From the NCBI GenBank assembly GCA_963697705.1, contig CAVOPA010000003.1:620001-684000 (forward strand): a DNA stretch of 64,000 nt. The letters run 5' to 3'. Below are positions 35,805-46,400 of this stretch, piece after piece. Every line of letters starts with the position of its first letter. The stretch's first letter is position 1. The notes under the pieces were generated by a model, which saw only the letters and a program-made list of their open reading frames with translations, did no database searches and had not been told where the DNA came from. This DNA comes from CAVUCH01 sp963697705. Its GTDB lineage: Bacteria > Acidobacteriota > Vicinamibacteria > Vicinamibacterales > JAENWD01. Made by a program: the position numbers and the translations under genes.

Positions 35805-36302
35805 ATGTTCCGACGAATCGATGATGTCGAACGCGTGTTGCAGTCAGAGTTCGACTCGACCCGGAAGGTCCTGGCCGAGCTGACTGATGCCTCGCTCGGC
35901 CAGCGTGTCACGCCTGATGGGCGCTCGCTCGGGTTCCTGGCGTGGCACATCGCGGTGACGATTGCCGAGATGATGAACCGAACCGGCCTGCACGTCGACG
36001 GGCCCGAGCATGGCCCCGCTCCGGCTGCTGCAGAAGAGATCCGCCGCACGTACGAACGGGCGAGCAACTCTTTGCTCGGTCAGATTCGAGGAAGCTGGAC
36101 AGACGCGTCGCTCGGCGACGAACGAGACATGTACGGGGAGCGCTGGACGAATGGTTTCAGCCTGTACGCTCTAATCGCGCACCAGGCCCACCACCGCGGC
36201 CAGATGACGGTGCTCATGCGGCAGGCGGGACTGAAGGTCCCCGGCGTCTACGGTCCCGCGCGCGAGGAGTGGGCTCTGATGGGGATGCCGCCCATGGAGT
36301 GA
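35805..36302 (+). CDS. DinB-family protein
   Basis: 165 residues, four-helix DinB-like fold. The three metal-binding histidines fit LAWHIAVT (about residue 47) and IAHQAHHRGQM (about 125-136). GGAGG is 6 bases before the ATG. The family includes thiol transferases and stress-induced proteins, and the exact reaction is not known. It stands alone between divergent neighbours. Confidence 0.88.
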   Translation: MFRRIDDVERVLQSEFDSTRKVLAELTDASLGQRVTPDGRSLGFLAWHIAVTIAEMMNRTGLHVDGPEHGPAPAAAEEIRRTYERASNSLLGQIRGSWTDASLGDERDMYGERWTNGFSLYALIAHQAHHRGQMTVLMRQAGLKVPGVYGPAREEWALMGMPPME

Positions 36303-36367
36303 CAACGTCCGGTTTAGGAGAACGAACCTCCGGTCCGGGCCAAGTCACCCCGTCTCTCGTGAACGGC

Positions 36368-38848
36368 TCACTCCGATCGAAGGACGATCGTCGGCGAGAC
36401 CTCACCCGCGCGGGCGGCGGACCACCAGCAGCACACCGCTCCCGCGGCGACGGTCGCCGTCAGGGCAGCGCCGAGCGACAGCGGGTCGTGCGCCGCAACG
36501 CCGATGAGCACGCTCCCGACGGTGCGGCCGAGCGCAAGCGCGGCGAGCACGCCCGCGGCCGCACCGACGAGGAGCAGGGCCATGGCTTCGCGGAAGATGA
36601 GCCGCGCGAGCCGCGCGCGATCGGCGCCGAGGGCCGACCGGATGGCGAGCTCACGGTGTCGCGTCGCGATCGCGAGCGTGATGACCGCGCCGAGCCCGAC
36701 GATGGCCAGCGTGAGCGCCAGGGATCCGAGGGCGACGAACACGCGATAGATGAAACGCCAGGGCGCGCTCTCGTGTGCGACGACGGCGCTCATCGCCACT
36801 GCATCTCCCACCTCGAGGCTCGCGTCGACGCCCTGCGCCGCGGCTCGTGCGTCGCTCGTCAATGTCGCCGGCAACCCGCTCGCCGTCCGGATCATCGCGT
36901 ACTGCACGCGCTGATTGGACTGCGCGGCCGGCACGTACAGATCGAGCCGCACATCGGTGAGCCCCCGATATCGCACGTCTTCAGCGACACCAATCACCGT
37001 CTGCCACATCACGGGTCCGTGGCCCGTCGTCATGCGGTACGACATGTCGCTGAGGCGTTGCCCGAGCGGGTTTCGCCCCGGCCACAATCGGGCGGCGGCG
37101 CGCTCACTGACGATCACCACGCCGGGAGCGGCCGTGGAATCCGTGTCGCTGAACGCACGACCTTTCAGCACGCGGATCCCCATCGCGCGGAAGTATTCCG
37201 GCGTGACCGTCTGCAGGTTGACGTGCGGGTTCAACCCCCACGTGGAGGGGTCCTCCGGAACCTGACCTGGGTAGAGTGGCTGGTTGTCGAGCCCGATCGG
37301 CCCGAGCAGCGGGCGCAGGTACACGGAGCCGACCGCGCCAACCTGCGGCAACGCGCGGATGCGCTCCTCGAATCGCGCATAGGCAACATCCCAGCGGGCC
37401 GGATCGACGACCGTCGAGGACACCGGCAGCGCGAACAGATGTTCCGGCTCGAAGCCCAGGGCGGCATCATCGAGCGCCTCGATACTGCGCAGGAATACGA
37501 CTGTACCGGCGAGCAGCGTCAACGCGAGAGCCACTTGCGCCATCACGACAGCCCGCTGCACCCGCCGGCCGCCGGGGTCGGCGGAGCTCGCGCCGCCGTG
37601 GGCCAACACACGAGTGGCATCGAGCCGGCTCACCACGACGGTGGGCCACAAGGCGCTCAGTCCTACGGTGGTAAACGCTGCGACGATGCCGAAGCCGAGC
37701 ACGCGCGCGTCGAGCGCCATCATGTCGCCCAGGCGAGGCACGTCGATCGGCGCCAGCATCACGAGCGCGCGCTGCAGCGCGGCGGCGATTCCCAGCGCGC
37801 CGACGGCGGCAACGGAGGTGATGACGACGGTTTCGAACACGACCTGCGCCATGAGCTGCCGGCGTGACGCGCCAACCGCGATGCGGATCGCAAGCGCCCG
37901 CTTGCGCCGGGCCGCGCGAGAGGCCTGCAGGCCCGCAACGTTCGCACACGCGACGACCAGCAGCAGCGCCGTTCCGCCGAGCAGCGCCCAGAGCACGGGC
38001 TTGGCAGGCCCGACGAGGAAGTCGACGATCGGTGTGACCACGACTTCGGTCGGAGGCTCGGGGCCGCCTTTCGTGTCGGTCGTGCGAAGGATGTGCGTGA
38101 GCTCACGCCGCGCCTGGGCCGCATTGACGTCTGGTCTGAGGCGCGCGACGGCGAAGAACACCCGGAGCCATTGAAGGGCCGCCCCCTCATCGCCGCCCGT
38201 GTATTGGGCCGCCGCGCTGCGGACGAGCGGACCGGCCGGCAGCCACACGTCGGCTCCGCGCGGGAAGTCGACGCCCGCCGGCAATACGCCGACGATCGAG
38301 ATCAGTTCCGGGGGAGCGTTCGCGCGGGGCTGTGTCCGAAGCACCTGTCGGAGGACTGCGGGGTCGCCGCCGAAGCGCCGGGTCCAGAGGCCATGGCTGA
38401 TGATTGCGACGCGGGGCCGCGAACCGGCCTCGTCGCTCGCGTCGAACGCTCGCCCGATCTGCGGTGCCACGCCGAGCGCCCTGAAGAATGGCGCCGATAC
38501 GGCGGCCATGGTCAGCGATTCTGGCCTGCCAGCACCGACCAGGGTCAGGGACCAGTTCACCGATCCGAAGACGCCGATTTCCTCGACCGACCGGCTCCGG
38601 GCCGCCCAGTCCGCGGCTTCGCCGTGCGCCACTTCGATCACCGGCAGGGCGCGGCGCAGGTCCGTCTGCCACAGCACCGCGATGCGCGTCTGATCGGTGA
38701 AGCCGAATGGCCTCAGGAGCACGGCGTTCACCGCAGCAAACATAGCGGTTGCCGCTCCCAGCGTGACGGATAGCAAGGCCGCAGCAACGCACGTGAAGCG
38801 CCAGTCGGTCCTGAGCGTGCGGCCGGCCATTCGCAGCATGTCAGCCAC
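36368..38848 (-). CDS. ADOP-type MacB/FtsX permease
   Basis: 826 residues; acidobacterial duplicated orphan permease layout. Two FtsX/MacB-type halves: helix at about 19-43 (VAAALLSVTLGAATAMF), a periplasmic MacB_PCD domain (about 45-240), three helices near 265-400, a second periplasmic domain and three C-terminal helices with a typical GAVITLAIATRHRELAIRSALGA stretch. GTG start. No ATPase gene is adjacent, as usual for this group. Probably exports or signals; substrate unknown. Confidence 0.88.
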   Translation of the reverse strand: MADMLRMAGRTLRTDWRFTCVAAALLSVTLGAATAMFAAVNAVLLRPFGFTDQTRIAVLWQTDLRRALPVIEVAHGEAADWAARSRSVEEIGVFGSVNWSLTLVGAGRPESLTMAAVSAPFFRALGVAPQIGRAFDASDEAGSRPRVAIISHGLWTRRFGGDPAVLRQVLRTQPRANAPPELISIVGVLPAGVDFPRGADVWLPAGPLVRSAAAQYTGGDEGAALQWLRVFFAVARLRPDVNAAQARRELTHILRTTDTKGGPEPPTEVVVTPIVDFLVGPAKPVLWALLGGTALLLVVACANVAGLQASRAARRKRALAIRIAVGASRRQLMAQVVFETVVITSVAAVGALGIAAALQRALVMLAPIDVPRLGDMMALDARVLGFGIVAAFTTVGLSALWPTVVVSRLDATRVLAHGGASSADPGGRRVQRAVVMAQVALALTLLAGTVVFLRSIEALDDAALGFEPEHLFALPVSSTVVDPARWDVAYARFEERIRALPQVGAVGSVYLRPLLGPIGLDNQPLYPGQVPEDPSTWGLNPHVNLQTVTPEYFRAMGIRVLKGRAFSDTDSTAAPGVVIVSERAAARLWPGRNPLGQRLSDMSYRMTTGHGPVMWQTVIGVAEDVRYRGLTDVRLDLYVPAAQSNQRVQYAMIRTASGLPATLTSDARAAAQGVDASLEVGDAVAMSAVVAHESAPWRFIYRVFVALGSLALTLAIVGLGAVITLAIATRHRELAIRSALGADRARLARLIFREAMALLLVGAAAGVLAALALGRTVGSVLIGVAAHDPLSLGAALTATVAAGAVCCWWSAARAGEVSPTIVLRSE

Positions 38849-38976
38849 CGGAGTGCTCAGGGATGCGGCACATTCGCGAGGAGCCTACGATCGATGACGT
38901 GGCATTGCAATCGCGCCGTTCGAGTTCGGTCAGGATCGGTCGAGCGCTGCGCGCGCAGCCGACTGAGCTCCGGCCC

Positions 38977-38982
38977 TACACT
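38977..38982 (+). promoter_or_regulatory. -10 box of the S1/P1 nuclease gene, leaderless
   Basis: TACACT (4/6) gives a start point at 38989, exactly the A of the start codon. Confidence 0.5.
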
Positions 38983-38988
38983 GTAGCC

Positions 38989-39951
38989 ATGCGCCTCTTG
39001 CTCACGCTCGCTCTCCTCCTGCTGACTCCTCAGCCGGGTTGGGCCTGGAATGCCACCGGTCACGAGGTGGTCGCACGGATCGCATGGGATACAGTGACGC
39101 CCGCCGTGCGCGAGCGGGTTACGGCGCTGCTCGCGGCCGCCCCACCCGATGCGTGTCTGATCGATCTGCTGCCCAGCGACACGCGGCCGCTCACTATACG
39201 CCAGCGCGAGTTCTTCGAGCGGGCGAGCACGTGGGCCGACATCGTGCGCCCCGCCGAGAACGATCCGCGTCCCTGCATCCGGTTCAGCCGCGGCGATTGG
39301 CACTACATCAACTACTTCTGGCAGGGCGTCTCAGGTGCGAACGGTGCGGATCGGCCGACGGACCGGCCGGACGTCAAGCCGCCCGCGACGAACATCCTCG
39401 CCGAGCTGCCGGTTCTCCGCGCGTATGCCGTTTGCAAAAGCGCCCAATGCGGAACGACACTCCCCGAGCGGGCGGTCGCCCTCGCGTGGATTCTGCACCT
39501 GGTCGGCGACCTTCACCAGCCGCTGCACACCAACGCCCGCATCACCGCACAACTCGACGAGCAGAGGGGTGACCAGGGCGGCAATCTGTTCGTGCTGCAG
39601 GCCGATCCACGACCACTGCGGCTGCATGGGTACTGGGACGGCATTCTGGACCGCTCGGTGCCGCGGAACGATCGCGAATCGGAGGCCGCCTACGTCGAGC
39701 GATTGGCGGCCATGATCACGGCCAGGCACCCTCGGGCGGCGATGCTCGCGCGTCTGCAGTCCGGCAACTACGAAGCGTGGGCGCGTGAAGGGTTCGAGAT
39801 GACCAAGGCATCGGCGTATCCCGCCAGCTTGAAGCGCGGCGAGTTGCCGGGCGACGACTACCGCCAGCAGGCCTTCATCACGGCGCAACAGGCCATCGCC
39901 CTCGCGGGTTACCGGCTTGCGGACCTGCTGAACAAGATGTTTGGGGAGTGA
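38989..39951 (+). CDS. Exported S1/P1-type zinc nuclease
   Basis: 320 residues. Signal peptide LLLTLALLLLTPQPGWA, and cleavage leaves W as the new N-terminus, the first zinc ligand of this family (WNATGHEV). Other ligands fit: DWHYINY (about residue 102), LVGDLHQPLH (about 170) and DQGGNLF (about 196). It should cut single-stranded DNA and RNA or 3'-nucleotides outside the cytoplasm, perhaps for phosphate or nucleoside uptake. The upstream open frame to 38863 is not used since the -10 box points at 38989. Confidence 0.93.
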   Translation: MRLLLTLALLLLTPQPGWAWNATGHEVVARIAWDTVTPAVRERVTALLAAAPPDACLIDLLPSDTRPLTIRQREFFERASTWADIVRPAENDPRPCIRFSRGDWHYINYFWQGVSGANGADRPTDRPDVKPPATNILAELPVLRAYAVCKSAQCGTTLPERAVALAWILHLVGDLHQPLHTNARITAQLDEQRGDQGGNLFVLQADPRPLRLHGYWDGILDRSVPRNDRESEAAYVERLAAMITARHPRAAMLARLQSGNYEAWAREGFEMTKASAYPASLKRGELPGDDYRQQAFITAQQAIALAGYRLADLLNKMFGE

Positions 39952-40136
39952 CGGCCGGGCTCCGGCCTCCGCGCTCCAGGCTCCCGGCCGTGTCGCTCTG
40001 GCATTGAACATCGATATCGTGCACCTCGGAGCGACAGACGCGGGGCCACCCCCGACGGTTGGCGCAATCGCCACGCGCAATGCACAATGCACGCTGCACC
40101 ACGGACGGCCGGGAGCCCGGAGCCCGGAGCCCAACG
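39951..40136. repeat. Inverted arms of GGCTCC / GGAGCCC units
   Basis: Left arm 39951-39992 (GGCTCC-type units, itself bounded by ACGGCCGGG and CCCGGCCGT) and right arm 40105-40136 (three GGAGCCC units). GGCTCCCGGCCGT at 39979-39991 is an exact 13-bp inverted match to 40105-40117. About 110 bases lie between the arms. The left arm begins at the last base of the nuclease gene's stop codon. Confidence 0.7.
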
Positions 40137-40164
40137 AGCTTGTCACCGAAGGAGTCGCAGCACC

Positions 40165-40956
40165 ATGTCACTGAACCGAGCCTTCATGCGCACGCTGATG
40201 ACGAGCGGTGCGCTCATCGCGGCCGGGGCGTTCGTCCTCGCGCAGCAGCCCGCACCGCCGGCACCGGCCCCTCCGCGCGACCCGCACGCCAACGAGGTGC
40301 CCGCACCCAAGAACCCGCCCCGCGTCGTCACCGCGGGCGCAACCGTGGGCGCTCCGCCATCGGATGCGATCGTGCTGTTCGACGGCACGGATCTCTCGAA
40401 ATGGGAAAAAGAAAAGGGCGACGGCCCGGCAGCATGGACGGTCGCGGAGGGCGTCATGACGGTCAAGCCGGGCACCGGCGGCATCCGCACGAAGCAGGCG
40501 TTTGGTGACGTGCAGCTGCACGTCGAGTGGGCGACGCCGTCGCCGGCGCACGGCACCGGGCAGGACCGCGGCAACAGCGGCATCTTCCTGCAGAGCACGT
40601 ACGAGGTGCAGGTGCTCGACTCTTTCGAGAACGAGACGTACTGGCACGGGTCGGCCGGATCGATCTACAAGCAGTACGCGCCGCTCGTGAACGTCACGCG
40701 AAAGCCCGGTGAATGGCAGGTGTACGACATCGTCTACCACGCGCCGGCATTCAACACGGACGGGCGCGTGACGAAGCGTGCCACGTTCACGGTGTTCCAC
40801 AACGGCGTGCTGATCCAGGATCACGTCGAGGTGATGGGCGTCACCACTCACGAGGGACCGCCGTACTACAAGGCGCACGCCGACAGGCTGCCGATCTCAC
40901 TGCAGGACCACAATCACATGGTGAAATACCGCAACATCTGGCTGCGGGAACTCTAA
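40165..40956 (+). CDS. Secreted DUF1080 protein (3-keto-disaccharide hydrolase domain)
   Basis: 263 residues with a signal peptide (residues 8-26, TLMTSGALIAAGAFVLAQ). The rest is a jelly-roll DUF1080/PF06439 domain: IVLFDGTDLSKWEKE (about 68-82), GVMTVKPGTGGIRTK, FGDVQLHVEW, DRGNSGIFLQSTYEVQVLDS and DHNHMVKYRNIWLREL at the end. Some members act on 3-keto-glycosides; substrate not shown here. GGAG lies 11 bases before the ATG. It follows the nuclease by 213 bases across the repeat and is probably a separate transcript. Confidence 0.92.
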   Translation: MSLNRAFMRTLMTSGALIAAGAFVLAQQPAPPAPAPPRDPHANEVPAPKNPPRVVTAGATVGAPPSDAIVLFDGTDLSKWEKEKGDGPAAWTVAEGVMTVKPGTGGIRTKQAFGDVQLHVEWATPSPAHGTGQDRGNSGIFLQSTYEVQVLDSFENETYWHGSAGSIYKQYAPLVNVTRKPGEWQVYDIVYHAPAFNTDGRVTKRATFTVFHNGVLIQDHVEVMGVTTHEGPPYYKAHADRLPISLQDHNHMVKYRNIWLREL

Positions 40957-41694
40957 CGGGCTGGGGATGACGGTGGCTCCCGCCCGGCGCGGCTGCGGCC
41001 CGGGGCCCGAGCCCCGGGCGTTCACCAGGTGCACGTGCACGTCTCGCCGCGGATCACCGTACCGCGAAGGTTCACCCCGAACCACCAGGCCCGATTCGGC
41101 AGCACGATGATGAGGCTCAGGCACCATCGTGGCCGCCGGACCGGCTGGTGGCACGCGGCGGCGAACTGAGGAGCAACCACAGCCACCCTGCCGCGGGCCG
41201 CGCAACCGATGGTGGTCTGATGTGCCGGTGTGAGCCGCTTCGTCGCCATTAGATCGCGCACGCGAGCACGAACAACGCGCCGGCCGCTCACACCTGCGGA
41301 GCTGTTGAAGTCGGCCAGCAAACGGACATTCACCTGCCCGGCGCAGCCTGCAGGCCGAGTGGCCGAGCGCCGGAAGAGCATCGCGCGTCGTGCGGAGTAT
41401 TTCGCGGACGCGGTGGGTTATTCCGCCGGCTCGCAGCGCGTCCCCCTCGCATCCTGCTAAAAACACGGCATTTCTCGTCAGACTCGCCACGCATGACGGA
41501 ATCCGCCGTGGCTCGGCGCTTGCTCCTGCGAGGTCACAGCCTCGACGCCGTGCCTCACGCAGGGTCACAGCCCCGCCGCACCGCGCGGGTCCCCCGCTCT
41601 CATCGCGCAAGCGCCAGCGTGTTCGTGATCGCGGCAGGTCGAGACCTGTCCGTGCGGAATCACAGCGCCGTACTGCGATGCGCGGCCAGGAAGG
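40957..41694. other. 740 bp without a convincing gene; strong hairpin near its start
   Basis: A 9-bp perfect stem GCCCGGGGC / GCCCCGGGC with loop CCGA is at 40996-41017, 40 bases after the DUF1080 stop. It has no T run, so it is only terminator-like. A minus-strand open frame of 119 codons (41022-41381) shows no recognisable domain or ribosome site. GGTCACAGCC occurs twice 31 bases apart (41532 and 41563). I see no RNA gene and no mobile element here. Confidence 0.55.
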
Positions 41695-43359
41695 ATGACG
41701 TCCGTGTCCGCCGAACCCCAGACACCCACTCAACGCGACCGCGTGTCGCCGGTGCGCACGATGCGGCCGCTCTACGTCGACCGCCTGCCGCCGTGCAATC
41801 ACGCGTGCCCGGCCGGCGAAAACGTCCAGGCCTGGCTGGCCGAGGCGCAGGCCGGCCGCTATCGCCAAGCCTGGGAGATCATCGTCCGCGACAACCCCAT
41901 GCCGGCGGTGCACGGGCGTGTCTGCTATCACCCGTGCGAAGACTCGTGTAATCGCGCCGAGGTGGACGAGTCGGTGAGCATCCACGCCGTCGAGCGGTTT
42001 CTCGGCGACATGGCCGTTGCGGAAGGCTGGACGATCGCGCCTGACGCGCCCCCCTCTGGCAAGCGCGTGCTCGTCGTCGGCGCCGGCCCGAGCGGGCTCT
42101 CGGTGGCGTGGCACCTGGCGCGGCGCGGTCATGCCGTCGTGATCCGGGAAGCGGGGCCGCTGGCCGGCGGCATGATGCATTTCGGCATTCCGAAGTACCG
42201 CCTCCCGCGCGAGGTGCTCGACGCCGAAATCGCCCGGATCGCGGCGCTGGGCGTCGAGATCGTCCTCAATCACAAGGTGGACGACCTGATGGCCGAGAAG
42301 GCGGCGGGTGGGTTCGACGCCGTGTTCCTCGCCGTGGGCGCGCACCTGAGCAAACGCCAGGACATCCCCGCGAGGGACGCCGGCAAGATCTACGACGCGC
42401 TGCAGTTTCTCAAGGACGTGGAGGTCAGTCCCGACGCACCGCAGATCGGACGCCGCGTGGCGATCTACGGCGGCGGCAACACGGCAATGGATGCCGCGCG
42501 CACGGCGAAGCGGCTTGGCGCCGACGAGGCGCTCATCATCTACCGCCGCACCCGCGAGCAGATGCCCGCGCACGACTTCGAAGCCGACGAGGCCGTGGAA
42601 GAGGGCATCAAGATTCACTGGCTGCGCACCATCAAGCAGATCGACGGCACCACGTTCACCGTGGAGCGGATGAAGCTGGACGGGAAGGGCTTCCCGCAGC
42701 CGACCGGCGAGTTCGAGACGCTCGAGGCCGATTCGCTGATCCTGGCGCTCGGGCAGGACACCGACACCGGCTTCGTCAAGAACATCCCCGGCATCCAGTT
42801 CAAGAAAGACGGCACCGTCATCGTCGGCCCCGACATGCAGACCGGCTGCCCCGGCGTCTTCGCCGGCGGCGACATGGTGCCGTTCGATCGCACCGTGACG
42901 ACAGCCGTAGGCCACGGGAAGAAGGCCGCTCGCGCGATCGACGCGTGGCTGCGCGCCACCAGCGACCTGCCGGTTGCGAAACACGAGATCGCCAGCTTCG
43001 AGATGCTGCGCATCTGGTACCACGCCGAGGCGAAGAAGCGCGGGCAGAGCACCATCGACATCGAGCGGCGCCGGCAGACGTTCGAGGAAGTCGTCGCCGG
43101 CCTGGAGCCCAATGCGGCACGCTATGAGGCGCAGCGCTGCTTGTCGTGCGGCAACTGCTTCGAGTGCGACGGCTGCCTGTCGGCGTGCCCGGAGAAGGCC
43201 GTGATCAAGCTCGGCCCGGGCAAGCGCTACGAGTACGACTTCGCCACGTGCACCGGCTGCGCCATCTGCTACGACCAGTGCCCGTGCGGGGCCATCACGA
43301 TGGTTCCGGAGCCCGCTCCCGCGCCGGGTGGGGGAACCGCTGCTCACGTGATCCGTTGA
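41695..43359 (+). CDS. GltD-like NAD(P)H flavoprotein with ferredoxin domain
   Basis: 554 residues. N-terminal 4Fe-4S region CNHACPAGENVQAWL and CYHPCEDSCNR (about residues 32-80), FAD-binding VLVVGAGPSGLSVAWHLARR (about 123-142), NAD(P)H-binding VAIYGGGNTAMDAARTAKRL (about 257-276) and at the C-terminus two ferredoxin clusters (CLSCGNCFECDGCLSACP, CTGCAICYDQCP). This is the GltD/PreT type subunit that passes electrons between NAD(P)H and ferredoxin-like partners. The gene for pyruvate:ferredoxin oxidoreductase begins 73 bases downstream. The partners imply NADPH production from PFOR-reduced ferredoxin or the reverse. Confidence 0.92.
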   Translation: MTSVSAEPQTPTQRDRVSPVRTMRPLYVDRLPPCNHACPAGENVQAWLAEAQAGRYRQAWEIIVRDNPMPAVHGRVCYHPCEDSCNRAEVDESVSIHAVERFLGDMAVAEGWTIAPDAPPSGKRVLVVGAGPSGLSVAWHLARRGHAVVIREAGPLAGGMMHFGIPKYRLPREVLDAEIARIAALGVEIVLNHKVDDLMAEKAAGGFDAVFLAVGAHLSKRQDIPARDAGKIYDALQFLKDVEVSPDAPQIGRRVAIYGGGNTAMDAARTAKRLGADEALIIYRRTREQMPAHDFEADEAVEEGIKIHWLRTIKQIDGTTFTVERMKLDGKGFPQPTGEFETLEADSLILALGQDTDTGFVKNIPGIQFKKDGTVIVGPDMQTGCPGVFAGGDMVPFDRTVTTAVGHGKKAARAIDAWLRATSDLPVAKHEIASFEMLRIWYHAEAKKRGQSTIDIERRRQTFEEVVAGLEPNAARYEAQRCLSCGNCFECDGCLSACPEKAVIKLGPGKRYEYDFATCTGCAICYDQCPCGAITMVPEPAPAPGGGTAAHVIR

Positions 43360-43432
43360 TCGTTGACGGTTGCCGCGCATCGCCGGCGGCTGGCCGCGGA
43401 TCGCTGACGCTGAAGAGAGAGGACTGTTGGAG

Positions 43433-46400
43433 ATGGCTCGCAAGGTGAAAACGTTCGACGGCAACGAAGCCGCCGCTTCGATCGCATATCGGGTGAACGA
43501 GATCTGCGCGATCTACCCGATCACACCGTCGTCCACGATGGGCGAGCTCGCGGATCAGTGGGCGTCCGAAGGCAAGACGAACATCTGGGGCACCGTGCCG
43601 CATGTCGTCGAGATGCAGAGCGAGGGCGGCGCCGCGGGCGCCGTGCACGGCGCGCTGCAGACCGGCGCCCTGACGACGACGTTCACCGCGTCGCAGGGGC
43701 TGCTGCTGATGATCCCCAACATGTTCAAGATCGCCGGCGAACTCACGCCCACGGTCTTCCACGTGGCGGCTCGGGCCCTCGCGGCGCAGGCGCTCTCGAT
43801 CTTCGGCGATCACTCCGACGTGATGGCCGCCCGAATGACGGGGTGGGCGATGCTCTGCGCCAGCTCAGTGCAGGAAGCGCACGACATGGCGCTCATCGCG
43901 CAGAACGCCACCCTCGCGTCGCGCATTCCGTTCGTGCACTTCTTCGACGGGTTCCGGACCTCGCACGAGGTCGCCAAGATCGAGGTGCTCGACGATGCCG
44001 ACGTGCGCGCGATGATCGAGGACGACCTGGTGTTCGGGCACCGGCAGCGCGCCCTCAGCCCGGAGCGGCCGGTCATCCGCGGCGTCGCACAGAACCCGGA
44101 CGTCTACTTCCAGGGCCGCGAGACCGTGAACCCCTACTACGCGGTCGTGCCAGCCGCGGTGCAGACCTCGATGGATCGGTTCGCGAAGCTGACCGGCCGT
44201 CAGTACAAGCTGTTCGACTACTTCGGCCCGGAGGATGCCGATCGGGTCGTCGTGCTCATGGGCTCCGGCGTGGAAACCGCGCGGGAGACGATCGACTACC
44301 TGAATGCGCGCGGCGCCAAACTGGGCGTCGTGCAGGTGCACCTGTTCCGGCCGTTCTCGGTCAACGACCTGATCGAGGCGGTGCCCGTCTCCGCGAAGTC
44401 GATTGCGGTGCTGGACCGCTGCAAGGAACCCGGAAGCGCCGGCGAACCGCTGTACCAGGACGTCGTGACCGCATTCGCGGAGGGGGTCGCCAGCAATCGC
44501 CGGCGCTCCATGCCGCGCATATTGGGCGGACGTTACGGGCTGTCGTCGAAGGAATTCACCCCGGCGATGGTGAAGGCCGTCTTCGACAACCTGTCCTCGC
44601 TGACACCCAAGAACCACTTCACCGTCGGCATCAACGACGACGTGGCGCACACCAGCCTGGCGGTGGACCCGGAGTTCATCACCGAGGCGAAGGAGGTCGT
44701 CGGCTGCATCTTCTACGGCCTCGGCGCCGATGGCACTGTCGGGGCAAATAAGAACTCCATCAAGATCATCGGCGAGGAGACGTCAGGCTACGCGCAGGGG
44801 TTCTTCGTCTACGACTCGAAGAAGTCAGGCTCGCGCACGACGTCGCACCTCCGCTTCGGGCCCCGCCCCATCCGTTCCACCTACCTGCTGCAGCGCGCCC
44901 GGTTCATCGCCTGCCACCAGTTCGCGTTCGTCGACAAGGTGGAGATGCTGCGCGAGGCCGTCGACGGCGCCGTGTTCCTGCTGAACAGCCCCTTCGGGCG
45001 CGACACGGTGTGGGACGAACTGCCGCGGACGCTGCAGGAAGACATCATCAAGAAGCGCATCCGGTTCTACGTGATCGACGCCGATGCGGTGGCCACCGAG
45101 GCCGGCATGGCCGGGCGCATCAACACGATCATGCAGACGTGCTTCTTTGCCATCTCGGGCGTGCTGCCCCGCGACGAAGCCATCAGAAAGATCAAGGACG
45201 CGATCGAGGCCACCTACGGCCGGAAGGGGCGCGAGCTCGTCGAGAAGAACTTCGAGGCCGTGGACAGCACGCTCGAGCACCTGCACGAGGTCAAGGTGCC
45301 CAGCGCCGCGACGAGCACGCGCGCGCCGCTGCCGATCGTGCCGCTCCATGCGCCGCCCTTCGTGCAGAACGTGACGGCCGTCATGATGGCCGGCCGCGGC
45401 GACGACCTGCCGGTCAGCGCGATTCCCGCCGACGGCACCTACCCGTCGGGCACCACCCAGTGGGAGAAACGCAACATCTCGGACACGGTACCTGCGTGGG
45501 AGCCGGACATCTGCATTCAGTGCGGTAACTGCGCGATGGTCTGCCCGCACTCGGTGATCCGCGCACGCTACTACGACGAGTCGGCGCTGGCCTCCGCGCC
45601 GCAGGGATTCGCGTCGGCGCCACTCGCGGGTCGCGGCTTCCCCAACCTGCGGTTCACCCTGCAGGTCGCGGTCGAGGACTGCACCGGCTGCGAGCTGTGT
45701 GTCGAGGCGTGCCCGGCGCGCAGCCTCGAGGCCGCCGGCGTCCGCGCGATCAACATGGCGGCGAAGGCGCCGCTGCTCGAGCGCGAGCGGCGGAACCTGG
45801 AGTTCTTCGCCACCCTGCCCGACAACAAGCCGGCCGGCCTCGACGCGTCGCTCGTGCGCGGCATGCAGTACCTGACGCCGCTGTTCGAGTACTCGGGCGC
45901 CTGCGCGGGCTGCGGCGAAACGCCCTACCTGCGGCTGCTGACACAGCTGTTCGGCGACCGGCTGCTCGTGGCGAACGCCACGGGGTGCTCGTCCATCTAC
46001 GGCGGCAATCTCCCGACGACGCCGTGGTCCAAGAATGCGGAGGGCCGAGGCCCCGCCTGGGCCAACTCGCTGTTCGAAGACAACGCCGAGTTCGGCCTCG
46101 GCTACCGGCTCTCGCTCGACAAGCACCACGAGCACGCGGTGGAGTTGCTGAAAGCGCTCGAGCCGCAGCTCGGATCCGCCCGGGTCACGGAGATTCTCGA
46201 GGCGCCGCAGCTGACGCAAGCCGACGTCGACGTGCAGCGCCGCCGGGTGGCGGCGCTCGACGAGGTGCTCGACCGGATGGACGATCCGCGCGCCGAGCAG
46301 CTGCAGACGCTGTGCGATCACCTGGTGCGTAAGAGCGTCTGGATCGTGGGCGGCGACGGGTGGGCGTACGACATCGGCTACGGGGGGCTCGATCACGTGC

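Noticed and set aside
41022..41381. 119-codon minus-strand open frame in the gap after the DUF1080 gene
   Set aside because: No ribosome site, no domain and a composition like the surrounding noncoding sequence; kept only as part of the gap description.
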